Virus record (IMG/VR): IMGVR_UViG_3300044972_000560
Location: 1-24,962 of that record
Reading direction: 5' to 3' (one strand)
DNA: 24,962 nucleotides
Source: a virus
Shown here: piece by piece, positions 14,850 to 23,020 of the stretch
Position numbering within the stretch: the first letter of the stretch is position 1
Layout of the letters: each line of letters begins with the position of its first letter
The notes under the pieces: generated by a model
Databases searched by the model: none
Told to the model about the DNA's origin: nothing
The model's input: only the letters and a program-made list of their open reading frames with translations
Program-made: the position numbers and the translations under genes

Positions 14850-17800
14850 TTATATACAATCTCCGTTTATACTTATTATTGGTCCTCCAGATGTTACAGT
14901 TCCTGATACAGCGCAGAATGTAAGTGTTGTATCTACAAAAATCTCTTCAACATTTCCAGAACAATCTGTGTAATACACTGTACCTGGGAATCCATCAGCG
15001 CTAGCAGTATACTCTAAGCAATCAACAGGAGGCACGCTGCATTCTTCTCCGTACTCAAATGTTAAAGCAGGAATTACAGAAGGTATCATTAACTCAATAC
15101 TTCCTGGGATAACACAAACCCCATCTCCTAGGTTTACTTCGTAAGACATTGTTTCTCCAGGTGTTGGATTAGCAGGCATTGGAACAACCACGTCTTGACG
15201 TAGGTTATCGCAATCTAAATAACTAAACGTAGCGTCAAAGTCTCCAGCTCCTTTAAATGTACCTCCAGACCAAGTAACACAAGCCTCACAGTCTGGGCAC
15301 GATATAGGGTCTAATAGCACTCCAGAAAGTTGCTGTCTGTATGTTCCTCCTAATTGGTACCAACCATCATCAGCAAGTGTTGTCAAGTTAGAATTAGTGA
15401 ACACAGATGTAGCTCCTGAAAAAGTACTAGAATTAATATAGTAATCTAAAGGCTCTGTGCAATTACAGCACGTGTCGTATTCATCCACGTCGCTATAACA
15501 AAGAGAGGTTCTATTGGATACTCTTAAATCCCATACCAAGTACAAATACTGCCCAGTATAAGCGAAATCGTTTACAATTGCCTGATAAGTCCCTGGTAAA
15601 GGATTAGTTATAGGTGTTGCGTTGTTTAGTAAAGGTATTAATGAAGGAGCACTATAAAGAGTGTTTGAAACCAAATACTTAAATGAGTTTGAAGGATCAA
15701 ACGTGTAAGTATCTCCAGATTCTTTTACAGAAACTAAAGCTATATCACTACCTATTGCTGGTGTTGTACCTTCTGAAGTAAATCCACTTACTAACTCATA
15801 AAGAGAAACTCCTGTAGAATTTAACTTAATAAAGTTAATATCGTAAGCACTTATATCTGTTCCAAGTGCCCATCTATAATTAGCGTGAGTTGTAAGTCCT
15901 TCAGAAGAAGGTGAATTAAGAACAACCTTAACAACAGTTAAAGGCTCAAGCTCTGGACACGGAGAAGATATTGTAAATGTAGCATTGTTAGGTGTTACAG
16001 TTATTTTTACTAACTCTGGTTCAAATGATGTTTTATTAAACACAACCTCAGAATCTTCGTCTATATTTCTATCAAAAATAGTTACACCATCATACTCAAC
16101 AAGTAAATCTAAATCACCGCTTGCAACCTCTACATTAAATGTTACTTGACCCATTGTTTTACCTAGGTTCACATAGTAAACGCTTTCCTCACTGCTGTTG
16201 TATTTTGAAACAACGCTGCCACAAGGAACTTCATCATCAGGAACTGGTAATAATTCATCCTTCAATGATAATACATATTCACTCATGTAAGGATCGTATC
16301 CTCCTATTTTTAAATTATTTAATGAGTTTTTAAATTCATCTCTAAACCAGTGCTTCATACCTGAATCAGATATAGCTACCAATTGATCAGAGTTGTAAGA
16401 ACCTCCTCTTAAGTTTAATACAGCAGATCTCTTAACGTCTGTAAAGAAAACCTCTGGGCCATAAACACAAAAACTATCTGGATTATTACTTATTCCATTC
16501 TCCTCAATCCTTGATATTTGAGTACCTAGAACCTCAGGAATAGAAGCTATTGCTCCACCTCCAGCTGCGTCAGATAATAAGTTTTTTCCTTGCAACACGT
16601 AAGAAATTTTATCCTCTTGAAGTACAAGAAGGTCTGTTTTTCTTCCGTATAATATCTCTATACTGCCAAATACTTTTTCTAAATCCTTATAGTTAGCTAA
16701 GGCTAAGTTGTACTCGTTTAATTTATTTATGTTTGTGTCTTGATTATATATACCACTGTACGTTATTGAAGCGTACCTATGAGCTGACCTGTAGTCTTCC
16801 TGAGAAACAGCTGTAACCCTGCTGCCTATATAAAATGGAGCGCCAGCTAAGGAGTCTCCTATCTTATAACTCTCGCATCCATTACCAAAAGAGAAGCAGT
16901 TAAAGAAGTCTAAGTCAGAGGTAGCCCAATCAAAAGCAGATGTTTGGTTAGAAACATTTCCTTGATGTAATCCGTTTACAATATCAAATACCTGATCGTT
17001 CTCGTAAAATATCTCACCGTCAGCATCTAAAGGCTCTGTTTCGAATATAAAGGTAGAGTTCGCTTGAAGTATAGTGAAGTAACCATTTAGATTGGAGTTT
17101 TTACCGCTACACTTAGGTGTACCTCCTCTTAAAACAAGGTAAAGCCTTCCGTCTTTAGGATTTGATGGATTGTCGTCAACGTAACCCTCTGCAAACTGAT
17201 ACTGGTTAACACCGTCTATAATAGCTATACTATCAGCAGGAACATAATCAGTTATACCAGGGTATTGAATATTTTGATTTGTGGTATCATCACCTCCAGA
17301 AGATTGACCAGTAGTAAAGTCTATGTTTTGTCCTTGAACAAAATCATAAAAACTGTCATAATCTTGATTAGCAACATACTCCCTCTGGTAATAATAAACC
17401 CTTGATCCACATCTTCTTGATTGAAGTCCAAATGCATCTCTCCAGAACTTTATTAACGTAGTAATAACAGTTCCAGCTGGGATAGGTATAGGCATGTAAG
17501 GTTCATTACCTGGAGCTATAGGAGATCCTGAATCGTAACTAGGGTTTGCCTGGTAAAAAGAAATATCAGCAATTGGATAAGAATCTCCGTCGCTTATAAT
17601 TTCTCTAGTTATGTATGAGTTTTGTGAAAATACAGCTTGAAAGTTTGAAGCCTTAAGCTTCATATATGTTCCAGCTGGCTCTATAACACCTCCACTTATA
17701 AATCCACTAGGCTTAGCTTCTATTGCTAATACCTTTGTTTTTACTAAGGTGTTTAATGCTCCAGAGGAATCTCTTTTTACTATTAAGTTTCTATCCTCTA

Positions 17801-19778
17801 TTGCCTTACTTCTATTGTCTCCCTCTAATCTAAACCACGTAAAACCTTCTTCATCAACAAAGAATAAGTTAGAGTACACTATATCGTATCCTGCCTTAGA
17901 AGGCTTTAATACAAACTCGTACTTACTAGCCCAAGAAGGAGCTAGATTATTTACGTTTACCTGTAAGTAATTTCTGGTGTCAGAGGTAGATGAATCAAAA
18001 AATACAGTATTATTCGTGCATGTTAAAGCGGTGCTTCTCCTACCATAATCATCCATGTATACTATAGCTAGCTCATAATCTCTATTACTATGTAAGCTTT
18101 TTTTACTACCAGGTGTTGATATATATGCCTCAGTTGAAACGTTTTCAAAGTACTCGTAAACGTAGTTCATTACTGTAGCTGGATATTCAACAGAAAACTC
18201 CATAGCTGGAACCTGTATGCCTAATATGTTTTGATAAGGAGGTAATGTAGTAACTGATATCTCAAATCCTCCATCATTACTAGATATACCGCTGCCGTTT
18301 TTACTCCATGCTGGAATACCACCAGCTACTTGTTTTGTAACAAGAGCGCAGTTAAATGCATCTGTTAAAGATAAACCACTATCGCATAAATTAACAGTAT
18401 TGTGCGTGTATAAAGCATCTATGAATTCCTGGTCTGTACCTAAATCATAAACACTATCATAATCCCTAGGGAATGTGTAATAGAATATCTCTTGAAATAT
18501 ATTTAAAGGACCGTCTACTGTTGTATTATAAAGGGCTACATCTCCAGAAAATTCACTATGAACTAAGTTAAAATCAATAACCAATGTAAGCCCTGCCTTT
18601 AATTCAATATTAGTTAAATCTATTTCTATTTTTGAATCAGTTACAGAGTTTATAGATAACGGGTCTATTGTGTAGTTAACACCATCTGTTTCGGCTACTG
18701 ATAATTGATCAGAACCTATGGTTTCGTTTAATCCTTTTACGTCGTAATCTATATTCACATCAACATCGTACCCGTCAACATAGTTACCGTAAAAAATTCT
18801 ATTACCCATTGTTGTTTGGGCTTTAGCCACCAACGGTACGTTATCATATAATCTTAATAGTTCGCTCTCTGGCAGAACCGTGTATATCTTCTTGTTGTTA
18901 AATAAAACATTCTGAACGGTATTATTAGCCCATCCCTGCTCTTCCTTTCTGTACTTCTCTATTACATTTACAACGTTAGAATTTGAATACTTAAAGCAAA
19001 CATCAACTCCAATAACATTATCATCACCAGTATCAAAAGAAACCTTAACCGTATTGAATATGTTCTGCATTCCAGCATTGATGTATGTGTTGTAGTCAAA
19101 ACTAAAAGATCCTGGCTCAAACGCTATGTCTGTAAATTTAGATAACGCACTATATTCTCCGTCTAAATATTTATATCTATAAGAAAAAGAAATGAACTTA
19201 TCTATTATATAGTTCTCCTCTCCAGCTACATTTAACAACTCAATAACTGGAGCTTCCATTGGAGGAGCTACAATTACATTAATATCCTCTTCTGTTATTT
19301 GATCAGTAGGATTAGGTTCTGGGTAGGCTCTTTTTACGTTTATTTTTCTAGGAGGATTTAAGTTATCCGTCCAAAATAATAAATCATCAATTAAGTTAAT
19401 CCCGTTTATTCTATACTTCTTATCAAAGTTTAAAACACTAACGGACTTTACGTGGTACTTAATAACTTGTGTTCCAACGTTATAAGATACAATCATATCA
19501 GTAGCACCTGGATCAGCAATGAACCAGTATATCGTTTCATTTGCGCCATCCTCAAGAGCACCTATGCATTCTGCGTTTCCTGTAAGACCAGGGATAAAGG
19601 TTAGTTTTGAGTTACCTAAAGCATTTTCGATAGCGCCCATACTACTTAATTCAGTCGAGCCTATTCTTATGTTTAATGCATCAATATATTCCCCATCTGG
19701 TAAAAGTCTCTCATCAATAGACTTGTTCATTTTACCACCGATAAATGTTACGACTTCGTTTGTATTTGAACCTGCCAT
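14850..19778 (-). CDS. Muzzle/tail stabilisation-type protein with C-terminal Cys-rich domains, 1642 aa
   Basis: The N-terminus (FIGGKMNKSIDERLLPDGEY, then IDALNIRIGSTE) and the 1040-1170 region (LYGRKTDLLVLQEDKISYVL, LLSDAAGGGAIASIPEVLGTQ, FFTDVKRSAVLNLRGG, GGYDPYMSEYVLS) mark the beta-propeller tail stabilisation/muzzle family of crAss-like and related phages, which closes the tail end. Around 1216-1272 is a beta-sandwich (VEVASGDLDLLVEYDG). The C-terminal ~143 residues hold two related cysteine-bearing beta domains with YLDC/YTDC and VCVIPGS/FCAVSGT motifs, probably surface-exposed and adhesive. Its ATG directly follows the TAG of the 305-aa ring gene. It is longer than a plain muzzle protein, so receptor-binding domains may have been fused on. 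Confidence 0.75.
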   Translation of the reverse strand: MAGSNTNEVVTFIGGKMNKSIDERLLPDGEYIDALNIRIGSTELSSMGAIENALGNSKLTFIPGLTGNAECIGALEDGANETIYWFIADPGATDMIVSYNVGTQVIKYHVKSVSVLNFDKKYRINGINLIDDLLFWTDNLNPPRKINVKRAYPEPNPTDQITEEDINVIVAPPMEAPVIELLNVAGEENYIIDKFISFSYRYKYLDGEYSALSKFTDIAFEPGSFSFDYNTYINAGMQNIFNTVKVSFDTGDDNVIGVDVCFKYSNSNVVNVIEKYRKEEQGWANNTVQNVLFNNKKIYTVLPESELLRLYDNVPLVAKAQTTMGNRIFYGNYVDGYDVDVNIDYDVKGLNETIGSDQLSVAETDGVNYTIDPLSINSVTDSKIEIDLTNIELKAGLTLVIDFNLVHSEFSGDVALYNTTVDGPLNIFQEIFYYTFPRDYDSVYDLGTDQEFIDALYTHNTVNLCDSGLSLTDAFNCALVTKQVAGGIPAWSKNGSGISSNDGGFEISVTTLPPYQNILGIQVPAMEFSVEYPATVMNYVYEYFENVSTEAYISTPGSKKSLHSNRDYELAIVYMDDYGRRSTALTCTNNTVFFDSSTSDTRNYLQVNVNNLAPSWASKYEFVLKPSKAGYDIVYSNLFFVDEEGFTWFRLEGDNRSKAIEDRNLIVKRDSSGALNTLVKTKVLAIEAKPSGFISGGVIEPAGTYMKLKASNFQAVFSQNSYITREIISDGDSYPIADISFYQANPSYDSGSPIAPGNEPYMPIPIPAGTVITTLIKFWRDAFGLQSRRCGSRVYYYQREYVANQDYDSFYDFVQGQNIDFTTGQSSGGDDTTNQNIQYPGITDYVPADSIAIIDGVNQYQFAEGYVDDNPSNPKDGRLYLVLRGGTPKCSGKNSNLNGYFTILQANSTFIFETEPLDADGEIFYENDQVFDIVNGLHQGNVSNQTSAFDWATSDLDFFNCFSFGNGCESYKIGDSLAGAPFYIGSRVTAVSQEDYRSAHRYASITYSGIYNQDTNINKLNEYNLALANYKDLEKVFGSIEILYGRKTDLLVLQEDKISYVLQGKNLLSDAAGGGAIASIPEVLGTQISRIEENGISNNPDSFCVYGPEVFFTDVKRSAVLNLRGGSYNSDQLVAISDSGMKHWFRDEFKNSLNNLKIGGYDPYMSEYVLSLKDELLPVPDDEVPCGSVVSKYNSSEESVYYVNLGKTMGQVTFNVEVASGDLDLLVEYDGVTIFDRNIDEDSEVVFNKTSFEPELVKITVTPNNATFTISSPCPELEPLTVVKVVLNSPSSEGLTTHANYRWALGTDISAYDINFIKLNSTGVSLYELVSGFTSEGTTPAIGSDIALVSVKESGDTYTFDPSNSFKYLVSNTLYSAPSLIPLLNNATPITNPLPGTYQAIVNDFAYTGQYLYLVWDLRVSNRTSLCYSDVDEYDTCCNCTEPLDYYINSSTFSGATSVFTNSNLTTLADDGWYQLGGTYRQQLSGVLLDPISCPDCEACVTWSGGTFKGAGDFDATFSYLDCDNLRQDVVVPMPANPTPGETMSYEVNLGDGVCVIPGSIELMIPSVIPALTFEYGEECSVPPVDCLEYTASADGFPGTVYYTDCSGNVEEIFVDTTLTFCAVSGTVTSGGPIISINGDCI
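14856..15281 (-). repeat. Two diverged Cys-rich beta domains at the C-terminus of the 1642-aa protein
   Basis: Residues 1500-1580 and 1587-1641 each show C ... Y-x-DC ... (V/F)C(V/A)xxG(S/T) ... C. Cysteines are at 1500, 1523, 1555, 1580 and at 1587, 1606, 1622, 1641. The second copy is the compact form found at the ends of many Bacteroidota phage tail proteins; the first has longer loops. Disulfide or metal bonding is possible. Confidence 0.6.
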
Positions 19779-20696
19779 CTACTTTATCCACTTGTTTTGA
19801 CCTCTTAGGTTCATTAATAACCTTCCTGGGTGCATATTACTAATTCTTATTTTTGCGTTTCTTAAAAGAGCTGTTTTGTCTTTCTTAGCTCTATTTACCA
19901 CGTACTCATTAACTCCTGTCTTGTTATTTAAAAGAGCGTATTTAATATACGCGTATACGTAGTCCTCAAACAACTTGTTCACACTCACTTTAGAATCATC
20001 TCCTCCTTCCATACCATCAGATATGTACTCTAAAACGCATAGTTCATCAGCCATGTCTGAGCTAAAATTTATAACACCGTTAGCCTTGTCAATATTATAT
20101 GTAGGGTTAGCGTTTGCAGTTTCTGTATTCAATCCAAATCTAGCACCAACCTTGTAATCAAAAACCCAGTTACCATCAATAGACCATCCATACTTACCGT
20201 AAAAAGGACCTCCACCTAGATAAATTGTTTTGTTTTTCTTGGTAATCCTGTCATAATCTAATATAGACGTACCCTCAAGTATGTCTCCATTATGATCAAA
20301 CAAGACGTTGCCGCCATTATCTTGAAGATAACTGTTACTAGACATCACCTGTATATTCTCAGATAAAGGTCTTAGTACACCGTCTTTGTAAATAGAAATC
20401 CTAGCGTAGTTCACGTAGTCTGGAGGTAAAATAAATCTCAAGTCTTCACCTACGCTCATCTCAAGGACTTTAATCTCCTTCATTGCGTCGTAGTTCAACT
20501 CCTGAATACCTCTTTTTGCATGAAATAAAACGTTATATTTACTTACGTTATTTATAAGTTTGTCATTACCGACATACATCAACATAAAATTATTGACAAT
20601 ATCTCCTAATGATGTGTACTGGTAGCTTCCCCAGTTTTGGTCCTGAGGTGCTACATCAGAATTTTCGTAGTATTGGTATCCGTTTAAATACGCCAT
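19779..20696 (-). CDS. Ring/tail-tubular-type protein, 305 aa
   Basis: N-terminal GYQYYENSDVAPQDQNWGSY, followed by LGDIVNNFMLMYVGNDKLI, FHAKRGIQELNYDAMKEIKV and LPPDYVNYARISIYKDG, is a conserved block of crAss-like and related flavophage structural proteins thought to form a ring below the portal. A later YGKYGWSIDGNWVFDY and a C-terminal helical pair (RAKKDKTALLRNAKIRISNM) complete it. The gene sits between the 231-aa connector (3-nt gap) and the 1642-aa muzzle gene (adjacent). The ring assignment comes from family pattern and gene order. Confidence 0.75.
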   Translation of the reverse strand: MAYLNGYQYYENSDVAPQDQNWGSYQYTSLGDIVNNFMLMYVGNDKLINNVSKYNVLFHAKRGIQELNYDAMKEIKVLEMSVGEDLRFILPPDYVNYARISIYKDGVLRPLSENIQVMSSNSYLQDNGGNVLFDHNGDILEGTSILDYDRITKKNKTIYLGGGPFYGKYGWSIDGNWVFDYKVGARFGLNTETANANPTYNIDKANGVINFSSDMADELCVLEYISDGMEGGDDSKVSVNKLFEDYVYAYIKYALLNNKTGVNEYVVNRAKKDKTALLRNAKIRISNMHPGRLLMNLRGQNKWIK

Positions 20697-20699
20697 ATC

Positions 20700-21395
20700 T
20701 TATCCTTGTACTTGTTGATTCTTTAATTCTTCGTTATTACCAAATGTATTAACCTCCATCTCTCTAATAGATAATCCAGCAAACTCTAGTATCTTAGAAA
20801 CCAATAAAGGTTCATCAGTTAAAGGAAGCTCAAAGTCTTGGTAGTCATTAGCTGACTGATCAAACAAGGGCTCACCTCCTACTATGTTTGTGTATGTCCA
20901 CTTAGGGTCTCTTGGGTATCTTATATACTGAAGAGATACACCAGACGTTATAGTTGTTGGATAAACAGTAGCTAATGTACCATTTAAAACATAGGCAGGA
21001 TATAGTGCACTAGGTGCAGTAAGGTTTGATGAGTTAAGATATAAAATCTTATCAGCAGTAACCTTATCAATCTCTTTATTTGCATATCTTAAACTATTAA
21101 TGTAGTAGCAGTCTGTAGGAATTGCAAAGTTAGAAGTTGTAAGCACAGGTGTTAATGCGTTAACAACAGACAAACCATCTATTACATTTTCAATGTTTCT
21201 TACAATATCAGAAAGCCCTGAACCAGATTGTCTAGCGTTCTGCTTTATTATCCATAAATTATACTGGTAAAAGTAGTCCTCGAAAATAGAAAGCTGAGCC
21301 TGCTTTGCAAATAAATTAAAATCCTCTGGTGTAATGTAACCAAAGTTATTCTTATTAGCGGCAGACATTACAGTAGCTCTTACTGAATTAATCAT
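20700..21395 (-). CDS. Head-tail connector/ring protein, 231 aa
   Basis: The N-terminus (NKNNFGYITPEDFNLFAKQ, AQLSIFEDYFYQYNLWI, ARQSGSGLSDI) is a pattern I know from conserved structural proteins of crAss-like and flavobacterial podophages next to the ring/tail genes; it is followed by FAIPTDCYYINSLRY and the C-terminal EPLLVSKILEFAGLSIRE helix. Probably a T7 gp11-like adaptor/ring subunit by position, though sequence-level relation to T7 is not claimed. It has its own promoter box about 16 nt upstream and starts the ring/muzzle transcription unit. Confidence 0.75.
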   Translation of the reverse strand: MINSVRATVMSAANKNNFGYITPEDFNLFAKQAQLSIFEDYFYQYNLWIIKQNARQSGSGLSDIVRNIENVIDGLSVVNALTPVLTTSNFAIPTDCYYINSLRYANKEIDKVTADKILYLNSSNLTAPSALYPAYVLNGTLATVYPTTITSGVSLQYIRYPRDPKWTYTNIVGGEPLFDQSANDYQDFELPLTDEPLLVSKILEFAGLSIREMEVNTFGNNEELKNQQVQG

Positions 21396-21411
21396 ATTTA
21401 AAAAGTTTTTA

Positions 21412-21419
21412 CAAAGATA
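21412..21419 (-). promoter_or_regulatory. Promoter -7 box (TATCTTTG) for the ring/muzzle unit
   Basis: Minus strand TAGTATCTTTGTAAAAAC, 16 nt before the ATG at 21395 and directly downstream of a terminator T-tract. The expected start site leaves a leader of roughly ten bases. There is no canonical -33 TTG; the -33 region falls in the terminator loop and 3' arm. Confidence 0.65.
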
Positions 21420-21421
21420 CT

Positions 21422-21451
21422 AAAAAAAAAGCACCCTAAAATAGAGTGCTT
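21422..21451 (-). terminator. Rho-independent terminator after the 96-aa gene
   Basis: On the minus strand AAGCACTCT (21451-21443), loop ATTTT, AGGGTGCTT (21437-21429), then a run of T. The stem is 9 bp with one G-T wobble. It is identical in stem and loop to the one at 22145-22173 and is followed at once by a promoter box. Confidence 0.85.
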
Positions 21452-21472
21452 ATTTTGATAATGTGTTTTGTG

Positions 21473-21763
21473 TTATGCAATCGTGATCCCAGATACTGCA
21501 AATGGTAGTCCTACTACATCATAAGCAACCTTAGTCCAACCTTCTTCTAATGAAGCAATAACAGCGTCTTCAATTGCATCACGCATAGTTTCATTTCCAG
21601 AAGGAGCTGTTGCGTGAGTGATAGTTACAACATCAGTTCCTGTACTTGCTTTGTAATGAATATGAACAGCAGTTGTTGATTCTTGTTCAATCAAAACGAT
21701 ACCTGTAGCAGAAACAATTTGAGTTTGCTCGTTTGTTACAGGGATTCTTAAAAATTTTTCCAT
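21473..21763 (-). CDS. Small putative virion protein, copy 2 of a tandem pair, 96 aa
   Basis: Begins MEKFLRIPVTNEQTQIVSAT and ends GWTKVAYDVVGLPFAVSGIT. It is about three-quarters identical by eye to the product of the upstream gene, with differences concentrated in the middle (residues 28-60). It is a compact alpha/beta protein of a family I associate with flavobacterial phages; function is unproven. Position near the capsid gene, small size and a private promoter plus terminator suggest a protein needed in many copies, such as a capsid decoration or other abundant virion part. Confidence 0.7.
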   Translation of the reverse strand: MEKFLRIPVTNEQTQIVSATGIVLIEQESTTAVHIHYKASTGTDVVTITHATAPSGNETMRDAIEDAVIASLEEGWTKVAYDVVGLPFAVSGITIA

Positions 21764-21794
21764 TTTTATATTTTTTAACGTTAATAATATTTTG

Positions 21795-21802
21795 CAAAGA
21801 TA
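21795..21802 (-). promoter_or_regulatory. Promoter -7 box (TATCTTTG) for the 96-aa gene
   Basis: Minus strand ATTATCTTTGCAAAATATT, 31 nt before the ATG at 21763. The leader contains the palindrome TTAACGTTAA (21775-21784). This is the longest leader of the four boxed promoters in the window. It follows a weaker terminator copy. Confidence 0.6.
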
Positions 21803-21837
21803 ATAAAAAAAATACCCTTAAAAATAGAGTGTGTATT
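21803..21837 (-). terminator. Diverged terminator copy after the upstream 96-aa paralogue
   Basis: A changed version of the modules at 21422 and 22145: the minus strand reads AATACACACTCT, an A/T loop, AAGGGTATT, then a T run. Only 5-bp pairing (AATAC with GTATT, or alternatively ACTCT with AGGGT) is continuous, so it is likely weaker. Its 5' arm overlaps the stop codon at 21836-21838. Confidence 0.5.
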
Positions 21838-22126
21838 ATAAAATAGTAATTCCTGAAACAGCAAAAGGTAAGTTTGTTACATCGTAAGCAACTTTAGTCC
21901 AACCTTCTTCTAGCGAAGCAATTACTGCGTTTTGAATCGCATCACGCATAGACTCGTCTTCAGATCCTCTTGAAGCGTGTGTAATTACAACTACATCAGT
22001 TGCTGTAGTTGACTTATAATAAATCTGAACAGTTGTTGCTGACTGCTGCTCAATCAATACAATTCCAGTAGCAGAAACTAATTGAGTTTGTTCGTTTGTT
22101 ACAGGTATTCTTAAAAATTTTTCCAT
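21836..22126 (-). CDS. Small putative virion protein, copy 1 of a tandem pair, 96 aa
   Basis: Paralogue of the next gene: MEKFLRIPVTNEQTQLVSAT at the N-terminus and EEGWTKVAYDVTNLPFAVSG at the C-terminus. I use the ATG at 22126 rather than an in-frame ATG at 22156, because the 10-residue extension would be encoded by the promoter and T-tract and because the paralogue starts at the same MEKFLR. With this start, only 8 nt separate the promoter box from the ATG, so the mRNA is nearly leaderless. Role inferred as abundant virion protein; see the other copy. Confidence 0.7.
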   Translation of the reverse strand: MEKFLRIPVTNEQTQLVSATGIVLIEQQSATTVQIYYKSTTATDVVVITHASRGSEDESMRDAIQNAVIASLEEGWTKVAYDVTNLPFAVSGITIL

Positions 22127-22134
22127 TTTTTTTG

Positions 22135-22142
22135 CAAAGATA
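22135..22142 (-). promoter_or_regulatory. Promoter -7 box (TATCTTTG) for the first 96-aa paralogue
   Basis: Minus strand TTATTATCTTTGCAAAAAAA then ATG. The box ends 8 nt before the start codon, giving a leader of only a few bases. It lies immediately after the T-tract of a strong terminator. Confidence 0.65.
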
Positions 22143-22144
22143 AT

Positions 22145-22173
22145 AAAAAAAAGCACCCTAAAATAGAGTGCTT
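22145..22173 (-). terminator. Rho-independent terminator after the 248-aa gene
   Basis: Minus strand AAGCACTCT (22173-22165), loop ATTTT, AGGGTGCTT (22159-22151), followed by a T run (22150-22145). Same stem and loop as the terminator at 21422-21451. Confidence 0.85.
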
Positions 22174-22195
22174 ATTTGTAATAATCTATAAAAAC

Positions 22196-22942
22196 TTACA
22201 GCTTGTTCTCCAGCAATCTTAACACTTCAATACCCTCATCTGACTGTAGGAATGATGTTAAAATAAATAATGGATCCTCACCGAAAGGAACTGTCAATAA
22301 TTTTTTCTTATTCTGAGGTAAATTATAGTAGATGTCCTTGTTGTTATTTCTAAGAGTTAACAAGTTTTGATCTAAAAATTTAGCAGCAGTATTTTGTAAT
22401 TCTAGCATTGGATCATTTAAGACCTCTAAGAAATCTTGAGGACTTCTCTTAGCGTAAATTAAAACATCTCTCTTAAGTTCAGCTGTAGACATTTTGTCAA
22501 TTTTTGAACCTAATAAAACACGAGCAACAGTCTCTAACTTTTCAATAGTTAAATCCCTTGCAGATAACTGAGCATCTAACTCGTAGTTTAGTTTTTCAAT
22601 TTCAGTAGAAGCATCCTTTTCAGTGTTTACTTCCTCAAATATTGTACCATTACCAGGATGGTAACTTAAGAACTCTTGCAGAACAGGATTGTTTCTTGGA
22701 ACGCTTAATGCTCCATCAACAAATACAATAGGCTCTAAAATTAGATTACCATCTTGCATGTCTTCAAAAGGACTTTTTTGATTTTTAGCGTATCTTAACG
22801 CTCTGTTTGTTTGTTTTGTTTCATCAAAATAAAACAGATTTGATCTGTTTGTGTTTTTAGATGGTAACATGTAGCTCAAAGGTTTGAACTTTCTTTTTAA
22901 GACATATATTTTGTCTTCTAAAACTTTTACTGAGTTTTTCAT
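22196..22942 (-). CDS. Conserved protein directly downstream of the capsid gene, 248 aa
   Basis: Early part: VLKRKFKPLSYMLPSKNTNR, LFYFDETKQTNRALRYAKNQ, SPFEDMQDGNLILEPIVFVDG and VLQEFLSYHPGNG. I recognise this block from proteins beside the capsid gene of Bacteroidota phages, including crAss-like ones, but know no established function. The second half is helical with a KLNYELDAQLSARDLTIEKL coiled-coil-like stretch and a C-terminal FGEDPLFILTSFLQSDEGIE. It lies between two strong terminators with no recognisable promoter box of its own, so it may depend on read-through from the capsid gene. Confidence 0.65.
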   Translation of the reverse strand: MKNSVKVLEDKIYVLKRKFKPLSYMLPSKNTNRSNLFYFDETKQTNRALRYAKNQKSPFEDMQDGNLILEPIVFVDGALSVPRNNPVLQEFLSYHPGNGTIFEEVNTEKDASTEIEKLNYELDAQLSARDLTIEKLETVARVLLGSKIDKMSTAELKRDVLIYAKRSPQDFLEVLNDPMLELQNTAAKFLDQNLLTLRNNNKDIYYNLPQNKKKLLTVPFGEDPLFILTSFLQSDEGIEVLRLLENKL

Positions 22943-22970
22943 TTGATCTGATTTAATTTATTTTTAATTT

Positions 22971-23007
22971 AAAAAATAACTTAGGGTGACGATTTGCCAC
23001 CCCAAGT
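22971..23007 (-). terminator. Strong terminator after the major capsid gene
   Basis: Minus strand ACTTGGGGTGGC (23007-22996), loop AAATC, GTCACCCTAAGT (22990-22979), then TATTTTTT. The stem is 12 bp with two G-T wobbles. It differs in sequence from the 21422/22145 type. No TATCTTTG box follows it, unlike the other modules. Confidence 0.85.
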
Positions 23008-23020
23008 CTTTTATTTAATC

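Larger units (their letters stand above)
21411..22173 (-). repeat. Tandem duplication: terminator-promoter module plus small gene
   Basis: Three copies of the ~40-nt terminator/promoter module (21411-21451, 21791-21837, 22131-22173) flank and separate the two paralogous 96-aa genes. The simplest history is duplication of one unit consisting of module plus gene, followed by divergence of the middle module. Confidence 0.7.

Noticed and set aside
21775-21784. Palindrome TTAACGTTAA in the leader of a 96-aa gene
   Set aside because: Short and AT-rich, present once; could be an operator, but nothing else supports it.
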